A stretch of DNA of 6,484 nt, taken from Deltaproteobacteria bacterium (lineage in GTDB: Bacteria > Desulfobacterota > B13-G15 > RBG-16-54-18). The notes under the pieces are model-generated. The model had not been told where the DNA came from and ran no database searches. It saw nothing but the letters and a program-made list of their open reading frames with translations. Each line of letters starts with the position of its first letter. Within the stretch, counting starts at the first letter, position 1. Made by a program: the position numbers and the translations under genes. This document shows, one piece after another, positions 5,236-6,484 of the stretch. The DNA lies in assembly GCA_003646745.1 (NCBI GenBank), contig QMLM01000098.1:1-6484 (forward strand). The letters are read 5' to 3'.

Positions 5236-6484
5236 TCAAAGGTTCTTGGCCACAAGCTGCGTAAGTCCCTCTGCCTTCAGATCAGGTATAGTAAAGTACC
5301 TCGCCTCAAGGAGCGAAGCGACCTTAAAGGCCAAATCCGTCCTGAGGAAACTGGATTTGTCCTCTGTATCCACGATGATGTAATCCACCTCCCTCATCTC
5401 CCTGAGGAGCATCGAGCACCTCTCTATCTCCTCCCATATGCCGAGATCGGACACCCTTTGATTGGCCCTTCCGTCGCTTACGATCACCACGAGAAATCTC
5501 GTCTCGGGGTGCTTCAGCTTCACCTGTTTGATCAGGTTATAGGCGGCGAGCAGCCCGGCTCCAAAGGGAGTCTTTCCTCCCACGGGCAGTTCCTTCAGCC
5601 TCTTTGAGGCAAGCTCCATACTTGAGGTGGGAGGGAGAATCACCTCGGCCCTGTCCTTGCGGAAGACGATTAGGGAGACCTTTTCGCGCTTCTGGTAACA
5701 GTCAAGCAGCAGGGACTGAATAGTGCCCTTGGTGGCTACCATCCTGCGGTTGGCCCCCATGGAGCCTGAACCGTCCACCACGAAGATCACAAGGTGCTTC
5801 AGCTTCCTCTCCCTCTCCTTGAACCTCAAATCCTCCTCTTTGACGATGACTACCTCCCTTCTTCCCCTCAGGAGCTGCCAGGGAGCCGCGGCCCTCAGGG
5901 TGGCATCAAGGGCGATGTCCTTCTCCTTTTTGCGCATAAGGCTCCTTACATATCTGCCGCCCTTCCCTGAGAACCGGGTCTTCGTCCTTCGGCCTAGGCT
6001 GATCCTCTCCCTCCGGTCCTTCCTGAAGGTAAACCTCCTCACCCTGAAGGCCTCACCTACTTCGAAGACCTTTTCCTTGCCACCTCTGTGGTTAAAGGAC
6101 GCTGGAGCGAATTCCTGCCCCTGTAAGCGATCCTCCTGGGGATGATCTCGAGCCTCACTATCCTCCTTCTTGTCTCTCTCATCTCCCCTTTGAGGCTCCT
6201 CGCTCTGTTCCTGTTCGTAATGTTCGAGAAAGCGCCTTCTGTGCACCAAAACCAGTGGAAGTACCTTGAGCAGGTGCCTCTCCGTGACCTCCTGCTGCCC
6301 ACAGAAGGCCGCATAGGCTCGAGCGGCCTTGATGAGGGCGATATCCGCCCTGTGGCCCGAAACCATCGCCCTGAGGCAAAACTCCGCAGCCTTCCCCTTC
6401 AACTCATCGCTGAGCGAGACCTTCTCATTCAGCTCCCTCGCAAGGACTATCCTTTCCCTGATCCTTTCGTCCCTCCTTTTATAC
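5236..6484 (-). CDS. Magnesium/cobalt chelatase-type AAA+/VWA protein (ChlD/BchD-like), N-terminus cut by window edge
   Basis: The reading frame runs open through the right edge, giving 415 visible residues from YKRRDERIRERIV to the TGA at 5236. Residues 1-85 match the end of a chelatase AAA+ module: the lid with SGHRADIALIKAARAYA (42-58) and the EVTERHL segment. Then comes a charged, mostly acidic linker (about 88-137), a basic stretch with GKGGRYVR (173-180) and the conserved DIALDATLRAAAP (189-201), and a C-terminal VWA domain from about 228. The MIDAS metal site is intact: DGSGS (237-241), Thr305 in GGKTPF, and Asp337 in VSDGRAN. Such proteins work with a large CobN/ChlH-like subunit to insert Mg or Co into tetrapyrroles. 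Length and linker suit either a separate D subunit or a fused I-D protein; the missing N-terminus would decide, as would a cobN/chlH neighbour. An in-frame TTG at 6402 is not a credible start because family sequence continues upstream. It looks richer in G+C than the neighbouring genes. Confidence 0.88.
   Translation of the reverse strand, partial: YKRRDERIRERIVLARELNEKVSLSDELKGKAAEFCLRAMVSGHRADIALIKAARAYAAFCGQQEVTERHLLKVLPLVLVHRRRFLEHYEQEQSEEPQRGDERDKKEDSEARDHPQEDRLQGQEFAPASFNHRGGKEKVFEVGEAFRVRRFTFRKDRRERISLGRRTKTRFSGKGGRYVRSLMRKKEKDIALDATLRAAAPWQLLRGRREVVIVKEEDLRFKERERKLKHLVIFVVDGSGSMGANRRMVATKGTIQSLLLDCYQKREKVSLIVFRKDRAEVILPPTSSMELASKRLKELPVGGKTPFGAGLLAAYNLIKQVKLKHPETRFLVVIVSDGRANQRVSDLGIWEEIERCSMLLREMREVDYIIVDTEDKSSFLRTDLAFKVASLLEARYFTIPDLKAEGLTQLVAKNL

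Noticed and set aside
5723..6145. Plus-strand 140-codon open frame
   Set aside because: Antisense to the chelatase VWA region; its long frame is explained by the high G+C and charged codons of the real gene.

Overview
The window looks like a stretch of ordinary bacterial chromosome. It holds a compact minus-strand gene cluster, a short AT-rich divergent promoter region, one plus-strand gene, and the 3' part of another minus-strand gene that converges on it. A Gram-negative anaerobe is plausible, with Desulfobacterota/deltaproteobacteria-like lineages as the best guess. The reasons are the PyrK/PyrD (class 1B, NAD-linked) dihydroorotate dehydrogenase, the exported TPR protein of a type common in Gram-negative envelopes, MobA (molybdoenzyme use), and a chelatase-type AAA+/VWA protein. 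This taxonomic call is inference; no rRNA or marker phylogeny is available here.

Layout: (1) Positions 1-4505, minus strand, read right to left: mobA, a 639-residue TPR protein, rimI, pyrK and pyrD (cut by the left edge). Every adjacent pair overlaps by 1 to 28 bases, so the five genes are almost certainly one transcript. (2) 4506-4646 is a 141-base AT-rich region between divergent genes. It carries a very good sigma-70-type promoter reading right, a weaker candidate reading left into mobA, and three short inverted repeats. (3) 4647-5159, plus strand: a YfcE/MJ0936-type metallophosphoesterase. (4) 5160-5235 is a 76-base convergent gap with a weak AT-rich hairpin. (5) 5236-6484, minus strand: the C-terminal 415 residues of a magnesium/cobalt chelatase-type protein (end of the AAA+ lid, charged linker, VWA domain with intact MIDAS). 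Its N-terminus lies beyond the right edge.

How the genes fit together: PyrK and PyrD form one enzyme that oxidises dihydroorotate to orotate with NAD+. MobA attaches GMP to molybdopterin. RimI acetylates ribosomal protein S18. The TPR protein probably acts in or at the periplasm. No shared pathway links them, so the cluster looks like co-transcription of housekeeping genes. I found no CRISPR array, mobile element, tRNA/rRNA, or convincing novel multi-gene system. The most interesting non-coding signals are in the divergent region 4506-4646.
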